The notes: a model not told the origin generated them from the letters alone. Shown: positions 49,734-59,198, numbered from the stretch's first letter. The stretch is DNA of 64,000 bases from Nocardiopsis gilva YIM 90087 (GCF_002263495.1 NZ_CP022753.1:1860001-1924000), one strand, 5' to 3'. Numbers and translations: made by a program.

Positions 49734-51350
49734 CTACTGCGAGAGGCGGTCGCGGACCGAGTCCAACGACAGGAGGGCGACGTGGAGGGACAGGCAGGTC
49801 TCCACCGACTCCAGGTCGGCGTCCAGGACGTGGGAGATTCTGCGCAGCCGCTCGTAGAACGCCGGTCGGGAGAGGTGGGCGCGTGACGCCGCCAGCGCCT
49901 TGTTCCGCCCCGCCGCCAGGTAGTGGCGGAGCATATCGGTCAGGTCGCTGGAGTGGCGGTCGTCGTACGCCAGCAGCTGGCCCAGCTCGCGCTCGACGTA
50001 GGTCTGCAGCCGCTCGTCGTCGCGGAAGAGGTGGAGCAGTCCGCGCAGGTGCAGGTCGGGGAGGCGGTAGAAGGGCCGCTGGTCGGCCTGGTGGACCGCG
50101 ACGTCCCCCACCTGGCGCGCCTCCAGGAAGGAGCGGCGCACGTCGCGGATGTCCTCGGTGCCCGAGCCGACCGCGAGGACGCTCGCGCTTCCGACGCGGT
50201 CGCGGATCCGGTCGGCCAGCCGGTGCAGCCACGAGTCCAGGTCGTCCTGGGGCGCGAGCGCGAGCAGGATGCCCACGCGCAGGTCGTCGAGTGAACCGAC
50301 GAGAGCGGGCAGTCGCAGTTCGCGGCAGGCACGCGCGGCCCCTTCGGCGGTGTCGGCGAGCCGGGCCTGCGCCGCCAGGCCGGTTCCGCCCTCTCGGAGG
50401 CGCAGGACCAGACCGATGAGGTGGCGACCGGCCAGCGGCACCCCCACGGCGCGGGCACGGACCAGGGCCTCCTCCGGGTCGGAGTAGGAGCGGTCCACGA
50501 TGCCGGCGATGATGGTGCGGTGCGTCTGGCGCTCCAGGCTCTCCTGGTGGCGCTCCAGGAGGCGGCCCAGCGCCAGCGTGGTCGCCGCCCGCTCCACGAG
50601 CATGGTCTGCCGCGGCGCCGGGGAGGCGCCGCAGACGAGGATCAGGCGCCCCCAGTCCTGGCCGCGCGCGCCCACCATGGTGACCAGCCATCCGGTGGCC
50701 GGGTCGTGCACGGTCCGCTGGCCGCCGCGCACCGCCCGCGAGCGGCTCTCCCAGGAGGCGAGGACGGTGGCCGGGTCCTCGCCGTTGAGGTCGCAGGCGA
50801 GCACCTGGTGGGCGAGGTTCTCCAGCACGACCGGGCAGCCGGACAGATGCGCCACCTCCCGGAGCACATGCGCGGGACGCGCGCCCTCGACCGACAGCTG
50901 GGTGAAGACCTCGTGCAGCCGCTCGGACTCGCGCAGCTCCTCCAGCTGCTCGTTGACCACCCGGATGTGCACGGCCTCGGTGATCTCGACGAACCGCGTC
51001 TCGCGCTCCAGCGAGACGATCGGGATGCCCGTCTCGGTGGCGGCGTCCAGCAGCGCCTTGGGCAGATCGGTCTCGGAGGGGTACTTGCGGCCCAGCTCGA
51101 CGGCGATGCCGCTCACCCCGACGGCGGCCAGGTCCTCGACATAGCGCCGCAGCTCCTCGGGGGAGTCGGGCATCGCGATGCCGGTGGTGAGCACGAGCTC
51201 ACCACCGCGCAGCAGGTGGGCGAGGTCGGTGACCTCGGCGATATGCACCCATCGCACCTGCGTGTCCAGGTGCTTGGCACCGGCCACGACCTTGGGGCGG
51301 GCGCGCTGGAGCGCGGGCAGGCGGAGCACGTCGGCAAGGGTGGGCAGCAC
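49734..51350 (-). CDS. PucR-family transcriptional regulator
   Basis: 538 residues. The N-terminal PucR domain (about 1-125: MLPTLADVLRLPALQRARPKVVAG ... GGELVLTTG), a GAF-like middle, and a C-terminal HTH_30 (about 480-537, LRHYLAAGRNKALAASRAHLSRPAFYERLRRI) are present. PucR proteins activate purine, allantoin or amine catabolism. GTG 51350 follows TAGACT (51362-51357, minus) by 6 bases, so it is probably leaderless. It is divergent from the aminotransferase gene at 51592, its likely target. Confidence 0.92.
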   Translation of the reverse strand: MLPTLADVLRLPALQRARPKVVAGAKHLDTQVRWVHIAEVTDLAHLLRGGELVLTTGIAMPDSPEELRRYVEDLAAVGVSGIAVELGRKYPSETDLPKALLDAATETGIPIVSLERETRFVEITEAVHIRVVNEQLEELRESERLHEVFTQLSVEGARPAHVLREVAHLSGCPVVLENLAHQVLACDLNGEDPATVLASWESRSRAVRGGQRTVHDPATGWLVTMVGARGQDWGRLILVCGASPAPRQTMLVERAATTLALGRLLERHQESLERQTHRTIIAGIVDRSYSDPEEALVRARAVGVPLAGRHLIGLVLRLREGGTGLAAQARLADTAEGAARACRELRLPALVGSLDDLRVGILLALAPQDDLDSWLHRLADRIRDRVGSASVLAVGSGTEDIRDVRRSFLEARQVGDVAVHQADQRPFYRLPDLHLRGLLHLFRDDERLQTYVERELGQLLAYDDRHSSDLTDMLRHYLAAGRNKALAASRAHLSRPAFYERLRRISHVLDADLESVETCLSLHVALLSLDSVRDRLSQ

Positions 51351-51510
51351 GGCATCAGTCTAGATCGGCACGTCAGGGCGGCCACGCGACGCTTTACAGG
51401 GTGATGCCGCGTCATGCGGCGCATGGCCGCGAATGCGGGCCGCGATGCCCCGATTCATGGTCATTCGTCACAGGACCCGGGTGGTTCTTCACTCTGCGTC
51501 AGTGGCGAAT

Positions 51511-51523
51511 TGACAGCGTGTCA
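51511..51523. promoter_or_regulatory. Candidate operator in the PucR/aminotransferase divergent region
   Basis: TGACA-GCG-TGTCA is a perfect 5-bp inverted repeat with a 3-base spacer, 68 bases before the aminotransferase start. TTGACA (51510-51515) overlaps it and may be a -35. Binding of PucR or Lrp is a guess. Confidence 0.45.
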
Positions 51524-51591
51524 GATCCCCCCACGCGAAATCAACAGTGTGACGCTGGTCAATCCAGGGCACGGAGCGTGAGACTGAGGTC

Positions 51592-52890
51592 ATGTCGGAA
51601 CTTCTCGCTCGTCACCGCGCTGTCATGCCGTCCTGGCTGTCCCTCTACTACGAGACGCCCATCGAGATCACCAGCGGCTCGGGGTCCCGCGTCACCGACG
51701 CCGAAGGCCGCACCTACCTGGACTTCTTCTGCGGAATCGTGACCAACATGCTCGGCTACGACATCGCCGAGGTCCGCGAGGCCGTGGAGCGCCAGATCGC
51801 CACGGGTGTCGTGCACACTTCCACCCTCTACCTGCTGCGCGGCCAGGTCGAGCTGGCCGAGAAGATCGCCCGCCTCTCCGGTATCCCCGACGCGAAGGTG
51901 TTCTTCACCAACTCCGGTACGGAGGCGAACGAGACCGCACTGTTGCTCGCCACCTGCGCCCGCGGCACCGACCAGGTGCTCGCGCTGCGCAACAGCTACC
52001 ACGGCCGGTCGTACGGCACCGTCGCCGTCACCGGCAACCGGGGCTGGAAGAACTCCTCGCTCTCCCCGCTCAACGTGCACTACCTGCACGGCACCGACCA
52101 GGCCGCCCCCGCGTTCCGCGGGATGTCGGACGCCGAGTACATCGACGCCTGCGTCGCCGACCTGCGCGATGTCCTCGTCACCGCCACCGCCCCCGATGTC
52201 GCCTGCATGATCGCCGAACCGATCCAGGGCGTCGGGGGGTTCGCCATGGCCCCTGAGGGGCTGCTCGCCGCGTACAAGGAGGTTCTGGACGAGCACGGCA
52301 TCCTGTTCATCGCCGACGAGGTCCAGACCGGGTGGGGCCGCACCGGCTCCAGCTTCTTCGGCATCGGCAACCACGGGGTGACCCCCGACGTCATGACGTT
52401 CGCCAAGGGTCTGGGCAACGGGTTCGCGGTCGGCGGCGTGGTGGCGCGCGGCGACCTGATGGACGGGCTCACGGCCAAGGGGGTCGCCACCTTCGGCGGC
52501 AACCCCGTATCCATGGCGGCGGCCAACGCCACCCTCGACTACGTCCTCGACCACGACCTGCAGGGCAACGCCGCTCGCAGGGGCGCGCTCATCATGGAGG
52601 GGCTGCGCCCGCTCACCGACCTGTCCAGCGTCGCCGATGTGCGCGGCAAGGGCCTGATGTTCGCCATCGAGATGGTCGACCCGGTCAGCGGCGCGCCCGC
52701 TCCCGCGCTGGCCGGCGCCGTGCTGGAGGGCGCCCGCGAGCGCGGCCTGCTCGTCGGGCAGGGCGGGGTGCACAACAACGTCCTGCGCATGGCGCCGCCG
52801 CTGACGCTGAACGAGGAGGACGCCCGCGAAGGGCGGGACATCCTCATCGACACCGTCACCGCGGTGGACACCAAGGTGCGCAGCGCCTGA
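51592..52890 (+). CDS. Class III aminotransferase (GABA/beta-alanine type)
   Basis: 432 residues. PLP-dependent omega-amino acid:2-oxo acid transaminase. FFTNSGTEANETALLLA, HGRSYGTVA, the catalytic segment FIADEVQTGWGRTG, and Lys in FAKGLGNGFAVG are clear. It transfers an amino group from an omega-amine to an oxo acid. The next gene, a CoA-acylating semialdehyde dehydrogenase, suggests beta-alanine (yielding malonate semialdehyde) or a diamine as substrate. ATG 51592 has only a weak GAGG site. mmsA follows after 61 bp. Confidence 0.9.
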   Translation: MSELLARHRAVMPSWLSLYYETPIEITSGSGSRVTDAEGRTYLDFFCGIVTNMLGYDIAEVREAVERQIATGVVHTSTLYLLRGQVELAEKIARLSGIPDAKVFFTNSGTEANETALLLATCARGTDQVLALRNSYHGRSYGTVAVTGNRGWKNSSLSPLNVHYLHGTDQAAPAFRGMSDAEYIDACVADLRDVLVTATAPDVACMIAEPIQGVGGFAMAPEGLLAAYKEVLDEHGILFIADEVQTGWGRTGSSFFGIGNHGVTPDVMTFAKGLGNGFAVGGVVARGDLMDGLTAKGVATFGGNPVSMAAANATLDYVLDHDLQGNAARRGALIMEGLRPLTDLSSVADVRGKGLMFAIEMVDPVSGAPAPALAGAVLEGARERGLLVGQGGVHNNVLRMAPPLTLNEEDAREGRDILIDTVTAVDTKVRSA

Positions 52891-52951
52891 GCGCCCGCCC
52901 TTCCCCGGTCCCCATCCCAGCAGCCAGCAGACAAGAAAAGGTCGTCTTGAG

Positions 52952-54451
52952 ATGAGTAAGCACGTCACGCACTGGATCGACGGCAAGCCGTTCGCCGGAA
53001 CCGCCGAGCGACGCGGCGACATCTACAACCCGGCCACCGGCGAGGTCGCCGGGACGGTCGACTTCGCCGGGGCCGCCGAGGTCGACGCCGCCGTGGCGGC
53101 CGCCCGCGCCGCGTTTCCCGCCTGGCGCGACACCTCGGTGACCAAGCGCGCCGCGGTGCTCTTCCGGTTCCGCGAGCTTCTGCACGCCAATCGAGAGAAG
53201 TTGGCCCGGACGATCAGCGCCGAACACGGCAAGGTGGTCTCCGACGCCTTCGGTGAGGTCTCCCGCGGTCTGGAGGTCGTGGAGTTCGCCTGCGGCATTC
53301 CGCACCTGCTCAAGGGCGGCTACTCGGAGAACGTCTCGACCAAGGTCGACGCGTACTCGATCCTGCAGCCGCTGGGCGTCGTCGCGGGGATCACCCCGTT
53401 CAACTTCCCGGCCATGGTGCCGATGTGGATGTTCCCCATCGCCATCGCCTGCGGCAACACCTTCGTGCTCAAGCCCAGTGAGAAGGACCCGTCGGCGGCG
53501 GTGCTGCTCGCCGAGCTGTGGGCCGAGGCGGGCCTGCCCGAGGGCGTGTTCAACGTGGTGCACGGAGACAAGGCCGCGGTGGACGGGATTCTGGAGCACG
53601 ACGACGTCAAGGCGGTCAGCTTCGTCGGCTCCACCCCCATCGCCCGCTACATCTACGAGACCGCCGCCCGCCACGGCAAGCGGGTGCAGGCGCTGGGCGG
53701 CGCCAAGAACCACATGGTGGTGCTGCCCGACGCCGACCTCGACCTCGCGGCGGACGCCGCCGTCTCGGCCGGATTCGGCTCGGCGGGGGAGCGGTGCATG
53801 GCGATCTCGGCCGTGGTCGCCGTCGAGAGCATCGCCGACGACCTGGTGGAGCGCGTCAAGGATCGGGTGGCCCGGTTGCGGGTGGGACCCGGCGACGACG
53901 AGCGCAGTGAGATGGGGCCGCTGGTGACCGGTCCGCACCGCGACAAGGTGGCCTCCTACCTGGAGTCGGGGGTGCGCGAGGGGGCGACGCTGGCGATCGA
54001 CGGCCGGGTCCACCCCGTGCTCAGCGGTGAGAACGGCGGGTTCTGGCTCGGTCCGTCGCTGCTCGACCACGTCACGCCGGAGATGGGCTGCTACCGCGAC
54101 GAGATCTTCGGCCCGGTGCTGAGCCTGCTGCGGGCGCCCACCTATGACGCTGCACTGGATCTGGTCAATGCCAATCCATACGGGAACGGCACGGCGATCT
54201 TCACCAACGACGGCGGCGCCGCGCGGCGCTTCCAGAACGAGGTCGAGGTGGGGATGGTCGGGATCAACGTGCCCATCCCAGTGCCGATGGCGTTCTACTC
54301 CTTCGGCGGGTGGAAGTCGTCGCTGTTCGGGGATTCGCACGCGCACGGTACCGAGGGCGTGCACTTCTACACGCGGACCAAGGCCGTCACCGCGCGCTGG
54401 CTCGACCCCAGTCACGGCGGGGTGAATCTGGGTTTCCCCACCAACGGTTGA
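52952..54451 (+). CDS. mmsA: CoA-acylating methylmalonate/malonate-semialdehyde dehydrogenase
   Basis: 499 residues. MmsA converts malonate or methylmalonate semialdehyde plus CoA to acetyl- or propionyl-CoA with NAD+. The characteristic motifs are TPFNFPAMVPMWMFPIAIA, the Cys nucleophile in GERCMAIS, DEIFGPVLS and the MMSDH hallmark NVPIPVPMAFYSFGGWK. Downstream of the transaminase it would dispose of the semialdehyde it makes. ATG 52952 is supported by spacing and AGAAAAGG upstream. Confidence 0.95.
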   Translation: MSKHVTHWIDGKPFAGTAERRGDIYNPATGEVAGTVDFAGAAEVDAAVAAARAAFPAWRDTSVTKRAAVLFRFRELLHANREKLARTISAEHGKVVSDAFGEVSRGLEVVEFACGIPHLLKGGYSENVSTKVDAYSILQPLGVVAGITPFNFPAMVPMWMFPIAIACGNTFVLKPSEKDPSAAVLLAELWAEAGLPEGVFNVVHGDKAAVDGILEHDDVKAVSFVGSTPIARYIYETAARHGKRVQALGGAKNHMVVLPDADLDLAADAAVSAGFGSAGERCMAISAVVAVESIADDLVERVKDRVARLRVGPGDDERSEMGPLVTGPHRDKVASYLESGVREGATLAIDGRVHPVLSGENGGFWLGPSLLDHVTPEMGCYRDEIFGPVLSLLRAPTYDAALDLVNANPYGNGTAIFTNDGGAARRFQNEVEVGMVGINVPIPVPMAFYSFGGWKSSLFGDSHAHGTEGVHFYTRTKAVTARWLDPSHGGVNLGFPTNG

Positions 54452-54842
54452 TCACCGCCCGACCCGCAATGCGGGTTATTCGCCATCGAAATGGCGCGTT
54501 CACGGACCGCAGAGCGCGTTAGGGAGTAAGGTGGGCACCGGTTCGTCACCCCGCGACACCGCTGGCCGGTGCCGTGGGCTGGCGCTCATGAGCCGATCAG
54601 GGAAGACGTACTCATTTCCCCTCCTCCCCCCATGGAAGCGGGTGCGTCGGCCGAGGCGCTCCGGGTCCTGTCTCCCCCTGGACCCGGAGCGTCCTCGCCC
54701 CGATATTTCGGTTATCGGTGGGGTGGCCTTGCGGTCACCTGGGTTTCCCCGCTTTCGGCCCGTGGCTCCGAACGTTTTTGACCCCCTTGAAAAGGGCGTG
54801 ACCCTCACGTTCGGTGCTGTAAAGGCCGCTGCGGACCGTTCG
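54452..54842. other. Intergenic region mmsA to small zinc-ribbon gene
   Basis: No gene supported. Stretches of AT-richer sequence occur near 54590 and 54780; a short CCCTT/AAGGG stem (about 54783-54795) has no U-tract. A 200-codon frame on the plus strand overlaps the zinc-ribbon gene antisense and is not coding. Confidence 0.35.
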
Positions 54843-55109
54843 TCAGTGGATCGCCAGTGCGTGCTCCATCGAACGGGCCGTGTGCGCCTCGACGATTCCG
54901 GCGCACTCCTCGCATCCGTAGACTTCGTGACCCTCGGGCAGTTCGCCCAGTGGATTTCGGGGTCGTGGCCACTTCACATGGCAGATCGCACAGGCTTCCC
55001 CCATGATCTGTGCGGTGCTCAGCGACCCTGGATCGAAGATGTACCTCTCGGTTGTGGCTGTGTCTGCATTCGCTGCGTCCGATGGGCGCATGATGCTCAG
55101 ACCGCTCAA
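54843..55109 (-). CDS. Small Cys-rich (zinc-ribbon-like) protein
   Basis: 88 residues if TTG 55109 (AAGGAC just upstream) is used; ATG 55091 gives MRPSDAANAD. The only recognisable part is CAICHVKWPRPRN ... GCEECAGIV, two CxxC pairs spaced about 26 residues, suggesting a zinc knuckle. It resembles short actinobacterial hypothetical proteins of unknown role. A stem-loop at 55228-55248 separates it from the C-N hydrolase gene. Confidence 0.65.
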   Translation of the reverse strand: MSGLSIMRPSDAANADTATTERYIFDPGSLSTAQIMGEACAICHVKWPRPRNPLGELPEGHEVYGCEECAGIVEAHTARSMEHALAIH

Positions 55110-55227
55110 CGTCCTTGCTCCCCCCGTGGTTGAGGACAGTCTGGCGGGCCTCTCGATTCGGGCTCTTATTGAACCAGAAACGCTCTGCGATCGGAATAGC
55201 TCGGTCCGATTTTCGTGACTATGAGCT

Positions 55228-55248
55228 TACCGAGAATAACTCTCGGTA
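55228..55248. terminator. Perfect stem-loop between C-N hydrolase and small gene
   Basis: TACCGAGA (55228-55235) pairs with TCTCGGTA (55241-55248) around a 5-base loop, 60 bases past the hydrolase stop. The region is lower in GC than its neighbours. It could instead be an operator for the small gene. Confidence 0.6.
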
Positions 55249-55308
55249 GCAATAGCGGTAATGACCTGACCAAGAGCGTCATAGAACGCGTAAATTGTCC
55301 GCTATGCC

Positions 55309-56109
55309 CTATCGCCTCGGAGCGACGGTGAAACGCCGCAGCCGGAGAGCCGGGTTTTTGGCGCGGACTTCTGCCACCCGCTCTTCTGTGATCCGGCCAA
55401 CCGCTATCGCGGTCTGTTCACCCAACGCGACGATCGGGGTCCCCATGGGATCGATGATCATGCTGTTGCCCGCGCCCGTGGGAGCGTTCTGCCCGGCGGC
55501 CGCCACGTACATGGTGTTCTCGATGGCGCGCGCCCGGGCGAGGGTGACCCAGTGGTCCTCCTTCAACGGCCCCGGGACCCAGTCCGCCGCGAGCAGCAGC
55601 ACGTCGGCCCCCGCGTCGGCGATCCGTCGGGTGACCTCGGGGAAGCGCAGGTCATAGCAGGTCTGCAGGCCGAAGGTGAGGCCGTCGACGGCGAACGTCT
55701 CGGGCTCGTCGATCTCCCCGGGCTCCACGACCTCCGACTCGGTCATCCCGAACGCGTCGTACAGGTGCAGCTTGCGGTAGGTCGCGGAGATCATTCCGTC
55801 GGGTGCCACGGCCACCAGCGCGTTGCGGAACCGCTCGGCGTCCGGCCGGCCCTCCAGCACACCGGCCACGACGTGCACGCCGTGGCGTTCGGCGAGCTCG
55901 GCCAGGCCGGAGGCGAACGGGCCGTCGAGCGGCTCGGCCGCCGCGACGAACCGGCGGTCGATCCGGGGCGCGGTGAACATCGCGTACTCCGGGAGCAGCA
56001 CCACCCGGGCCCCCTGCTCCGCGGCCTCGGCCACCATCCCGCCAACCGTAGCGAGGTTCTCCTTCTTGTCCTCTCCGGGGGCGAATTGCCCCACGGCGAC
56101 GTGCACCAT
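55309..56109 (-). CDS. Carbon-nitrogen hydrolase (omega-amidase/nitrilase-like)
   Basis: 266 residues with the Glu-Lys-Cys triad: LLPEYAMF (Glu), YRKLHLYDAFG (Lys), and LQTCYDLRFPE (Cys). This family includes omega-amidase, deaminated-glutathione amidase and beta-ureidopropionase; the C-terminal part does not settle which. Near gabT it may cleave an amide in polyamine/GABA or pyrimidine catabolism. ATG 56109 (MVHVAVGQFAP) matches the family start. Confidence 0.9.
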   Translation of the reverse strand: MVHVAVGQFAPGEDKKENLATVGGMVAEAAEQGARVVLLPEYAMFTAPRIDRRFVAAAEPLDGPFASGLAELAERHGVHVVAGVLEGRPDAERFRNALVAVAPDGMISATYRKLHLYDAFGMTESEVVEPGEIDEPETFAVDGLTFGLQTCYDLRFPEVTRRIADAGADVLLLAADWVPGPLKEDHWVTLARARAIENTMYVAAAGQNAPTGAGNSMIIDPMGTPIVALGEQTAIAVGRITEERVAEVRAKNPALRLRRFTVAPRR

Positions 56110-56179
56110 GCTCCAGCTCCCTCACACATCGGCGGGCCGCACCGGTGGGCCCTGTCGGCTCCGTCCCATCGTGGCAAAA

Positions 56180-56216
56180 CGGTGGGGTGCCCGCAGCCGC
56201 TGCGGACACCCCACCG
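56180..56216 (-). terminator. Intrinsic terminator of gabT
   Basis: On the minus strand the GGTGGGGTG/CACCCCACC-type arms (56216-56200 and 56196-56180) form a long stem with one mismatch, followed by TTTTGCC. It is 54 bases past the gabT stop. Confidence 0.85.
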
Positions 56217-56269
56217 CTGTCAGGGAAGGACGAGAGAGAAAAGTGGAGACGAGATGAGGGAAGCGGCCG

Positions 56270-57610
56270 CTACAGCCGGGCGAACGCCTCCTCCAGGATG
56301 GACAGCCCCTCGTCGAGCAGGTCGTCGCCGATCACCAGCGGCGGAAGCATCCGGATGACGTTGCCGTAGGTGCCCGCGGTCAGCAGCACCAGCCCCTGGG
56401 AGTGGCAGTAGCGCATGACCTCGGCGACGGCGTCGGTCGCCGGGCTCAGGTCCCCGCCGCCCTTCACCAGCTCGATCGCGATCATGGCGCCGCGCCCGCG
56501 CACGTCGCCGATGATGTCGTGCTTGTCGGCCAGCGCGCGCAGCCGCTCCAGCATCGTCGCGCCGATGGCGCGCGCCCGTCCGGCGAGGTCCGCCGACTCG
56601 ATGGCCTCCAGGGCGGCCAGTGCGGCGGCGCAGGCCGCCGGGTTGCCGCCGTACGTGCCGCCCAGTCCACCGGCGTGCACGGCGTCCATCAGGTCGGCCC
56701 GCCCGGTCACCGCGGCCAGCGGGAGGCCGCCGGCGATGCCCTTGGCCGTCGTGATCAGGTCCGGCACGACACCCTCGTGCTCGCAGGCGAACATCTGCCC
56801 GGTGCGGGCGAACCCGGTCTGCACCTCGTCGGCGATGAAGACGATGCCGTTGGCCCGGCAGAACTCCGCCAGCTCGGGCAGGAAGCCCGGGCCGGGCTCG
56901 ATGAAGCCGCCCTCACCCTGAATCGGCTCGATGAGCACCGCGGCCACGTTCTGCGCGCCGATCTGCTTGGTGATCTGGTCGACGGCCTGCTGGGCCGCCT
57001 CGGGCCCGCAGTTCTCCGGGCCGGTCGGCCACCGGAACGGGTAGGCCATCGGCATCCGGTACACCTCGCCCGCGAACGGGCCGAACCCCTGCTTGTAGGG
57101 CATGTTCTTGGCGGTCAGCGCCATGGTGAGGTTGGTCCGGCCGTGGTAGGCGTGGTCGAACACGACCACCGCCTGCCGCCCGGTGGCGCTGCGCGCGATC
57201 TTCACCGCGTTCTCCACCGCCTCGGCGCCGGAGTTGAGCAGGATGGACCGCTTCTCGTGGTCGCCGGGGGTGACGCGGTTGAGCGCCTCGCACACCTCCA
57301 CATAGCCCTCGTAGGGGTTGACCATGAAGCAGGTGTGGGTGAAGCGCGACAGCTGCTCGGTCGCCCGCTCCACCACCCGCGGGTCGGCGTTGCCCACGTT
57401 GGTCACGGCGATGCCGGAGCCGAAGTCGATGAGGGCGTTGCCGTCGATGTCCTCGACGATCCCGCCGCCCGCCCGCTGTACGTAGACGGGCAGGACACTG
57501 CCCACCCCCTGGGCCACCGCCTGCTGGCGGCGCTCCTGCAGTGCGCGCGATTTCGGTCCGGGGATCTCGGTGACGATCCGGCGGGCCTGGGCGATCTCCG
57601 TCGTGGCCAT
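56270..57610 (-). CDS. gabT: 4-aminobutyrate--2-oxoglutarate aminotransferase
   Basis: 446 residues from ATG 57610, after AGGGAGGACTGCCC. GabT converts GABA to succinate semialdehyde. ILLNSGAEAVENAVKIAR, FDHAYHGRTNLTMALTAK, EPIQGEGGFIEPGPGF and TTAKGIAGGLP (catalytic Lys) are present. A succinate-semialdehyde dehydrogenase gene is not adjacent. It is divergent from a PucR gene, which is the likely regulator. Confidence 0.94.
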   Translation of the reverse strand: MATTEIAQARRIVTEIPGPKSRALQERRQQAVAQGVGSVLPVYVQRAGGGIVEDIDGNALIDFGSGIAVTNVGNADPRVVERATEQLSRFTHTCFMVNPYEGYVEVCEALNRVTPGDHEKRSILLNSGAEAVENAVKIARSATGRQAVVVFDHAYHGRTNLTMALTAKNMPYKQGFGPFAGEVYRMPMAYPFRWPTGPENCGPEAAQQAVDQITKQIGAQNVAAVLIEPIQGEGGFIEPGPGFLPELAEFCRANGIVFIADEVQTGFARTGQMFACEHEGVVPDLITTAKGIAGGLPLAAVTGRADLMDAVHAGGLGGTYGGNPAACAAALAALEAIESADLAGRARAIGATMLERLRALADKHDIIGDVRGRGAMIAIELVKGGGDLSPATDAVAEVMRYCHSQGLVLLTAGTYGNVIRMLPPLVIGDDLLDEGLSILEEAFARL

Positions 57611-57670
57611 GGGCAGTCCTCCCTCAAGTACGCGAGTCGGCTCGACCCTACGGTGCGCGGACCGGTCCGG

Positions 57671-57689
57671 TTATCTCCGCAGTGGATAA
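57671..57689. promoter_or_regulatory. Inverted repeat in the gabT/PucR divergent region
   Basis: TTATC (57671-57675) and GATAA (57685-57689) with a 9-base spacer form a dyad between divergent gabT and PucR genes; TTGGCCAA at about 57704-57711 is a second palindrome. Confidence 0.35.
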
Positions 57690-57731
57690 GATCAGGGGAG
57701 TTCTTGGCCAATGTGGTAATCGGGGGTTTCC

Positions 57732-59198
57732 GTGCCGCCCACACTCGGCGCCCTGCTGCGCACGCCCCGCCTGCAGCTGCGGCTGCTCGCCGGGGACGAC
57801 CGGCTCGACCGCGAGGTGCGCTGGGTCGCCGTCAGCGAGCTCACCGACCCCACCCCCTACCTGGAGGGCGGCGAGCTCGTCCTCACCACCGGCGTGCGCT
57901 GGGCCGCGGGCGCCGACGCCACCCGCGACTACGTGCGGCGGCTGGTCCGACGCGAGGTCACTGGCCTGGGCTTCGGTAGCGGCGTGGCGCACGACGACGT
58001 CCCCGCCGACCTCGTGGACGCCGCCCGCGAACTCGGCCTCCCGCTCGTCGAGGTGCCCCGGCCGACCCCGTTCATCGCCGTCGGCAAGGAGGTCTCCCGG
58101 CTGCTGGCCAAGGAGTCCTACGAGGGCCTGAGTCGCGCGTTCGCCGCTCAGCGCAGGCTCACCCAGGCGGCTCTGCGCGGCGCCGAGGCCATCGTCGACC
58201 GCCTCGCCGGGGAGGTCGGCGACTGGCTGCTGCTGCTCGCCCCCGACGGCACGCCCCGGCACGCCGTCCCCGCCGCGGCCGCGGAGCGCGCTCTGGAGCT
58301 GGCGGGGGAGGTGCGCCGCCTGCGGCAGGCCCGGCAGCGCGCCGGTGCGTCGGTGGCGTCCGGCGGGGAGACCGCCTCGGTGCAGCCGCTGGGCGTGGGC
58401 GGCCGGATCCAGGGCTTCCTCGTCGTCGGGGGCGCCCAGCGCCTCGGAGCCGATGAGCGGACCCTGGTCAACGCGGCGGCGTCACTGCTCTCCCTGGAAC
58501 TGGAGCGCACCGCCCCCGGGCGAGGTGAGGGGCTGCGCGGCGGCCTGCTGGAGGCCCTGCTCGACGGGGCGATCGAGGTGGATCGCGCGGCATCGGCGCG
58601 ATTGCTCGCGGCTCTTCCCACCGAACCTGTGGTCGTGGCGCTCGCCGCGGCGGCTCCCGGGGAGGGCGTGTTGCGCGACCCGGCCCTGGACGGCTGCCTT
58701 GTGGCGGAACTCGACGACCGACTCGTGGTGCTGGCCACCGAGGACACCGATCCGGGCGGCGCCGTGGCCCGGCTGACCGGCGCGCCCGTCGGCGTGGGTG
58801 GACCGGTCGGCTACCGCGACCTTCCCATGGCGCGCGTCCAGGCCGAGCGGGCACTGCAGGCGGCGCAGCGCGACGGTCGGCCGGTGGTGCGCGCGGCCGA
58901 CCTGCCCGGCGGGTTCCTCGGCCTGGTCGACACCCCGGCCGGGACCCGGCTGGCCCACGACCTGCTGGCCCCGCTGCTGTCCCATCGCTCCGCCGACGAT
59001 CTTATGCGGTCGCTGCGCGCCTACCTGGCCGCCGCCGGCCGCTGGGACGCCGCGTCGGAGGAGCTGGGGATCCACCGGCACACGCTGCGCTACCGGATCA
59101 CCCGGATCCGGGAACTGCTCCCCGGGGACCTCGACGACCCCGATTACCGCGCCGAGCTGTGGATGGCCCTGCGCACGCTGGAGCCGGACCGAGTCTGA
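57732..59198 (+). CDS. PucR-family transcriptional regulator, gabT-linked
   Basis: 488 residues from GTG 57732. The same architecture as the PucR at 49734 but only moderately similar: N-terminal PucR domain (PPTLGALLRTPRLQLRLLAGDD ... GGELVLTTGV), variable middle, and a C-terminal HTH_30 (SLRAYLAAAGRWDAASEELGIHRHTLRYRITRI). Divergent from gabT, so it is the probable local activator. GGGGGTTTCC sits just before the start. Confidence 0.93.
   Translation: MPPTLGALLRTPRLQLRLLAGDDRLDREVRWVAVSELTDPTPYLEGGELVLTTGVRWAAGADATRDYVRRLVRREVTGLGFGSGVAHDDVPADLVDAARELGLPLVEVPRPTPFIAVGKEVSRLLAKESYEGLSRAFAAQRRLTQAALRGAEAIVDRLAGEVGDWLLLLAPDGTPRHAVPAAAAERALELAGEVRRLRQARQRAGASVASGGETASVQPLGVGGRIQGFLVVGGAQRLGADERTLVNAAASLLSLELERTAPGRGEGLRGGLLEALLDGAIEVDRAASARLLAALPTEPVVVALAAAAPGEGVLRDPALDGCLVAELDDRLVVLATEDTDPGGAVARLTGAPVGVGGPVGYRDLPMARVQAERALQAAQRDGRPVVRAADLPGGFLGLVDTPAGTRLAHDLLAPLLSHRSADDLMRSLRAYLAAAGRWDAASEELGIHRHTLRYRITRIRELLPGDLDDPDYRAELWMALRTLEPDRV

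Noticed and set aside
54531-55133. 200-codon plus-strand frame covering the small zinc-ribbon gene
   Set aside because: Cys-rich only because it is antisense to a CxxC gene; no ribosome site or domain.
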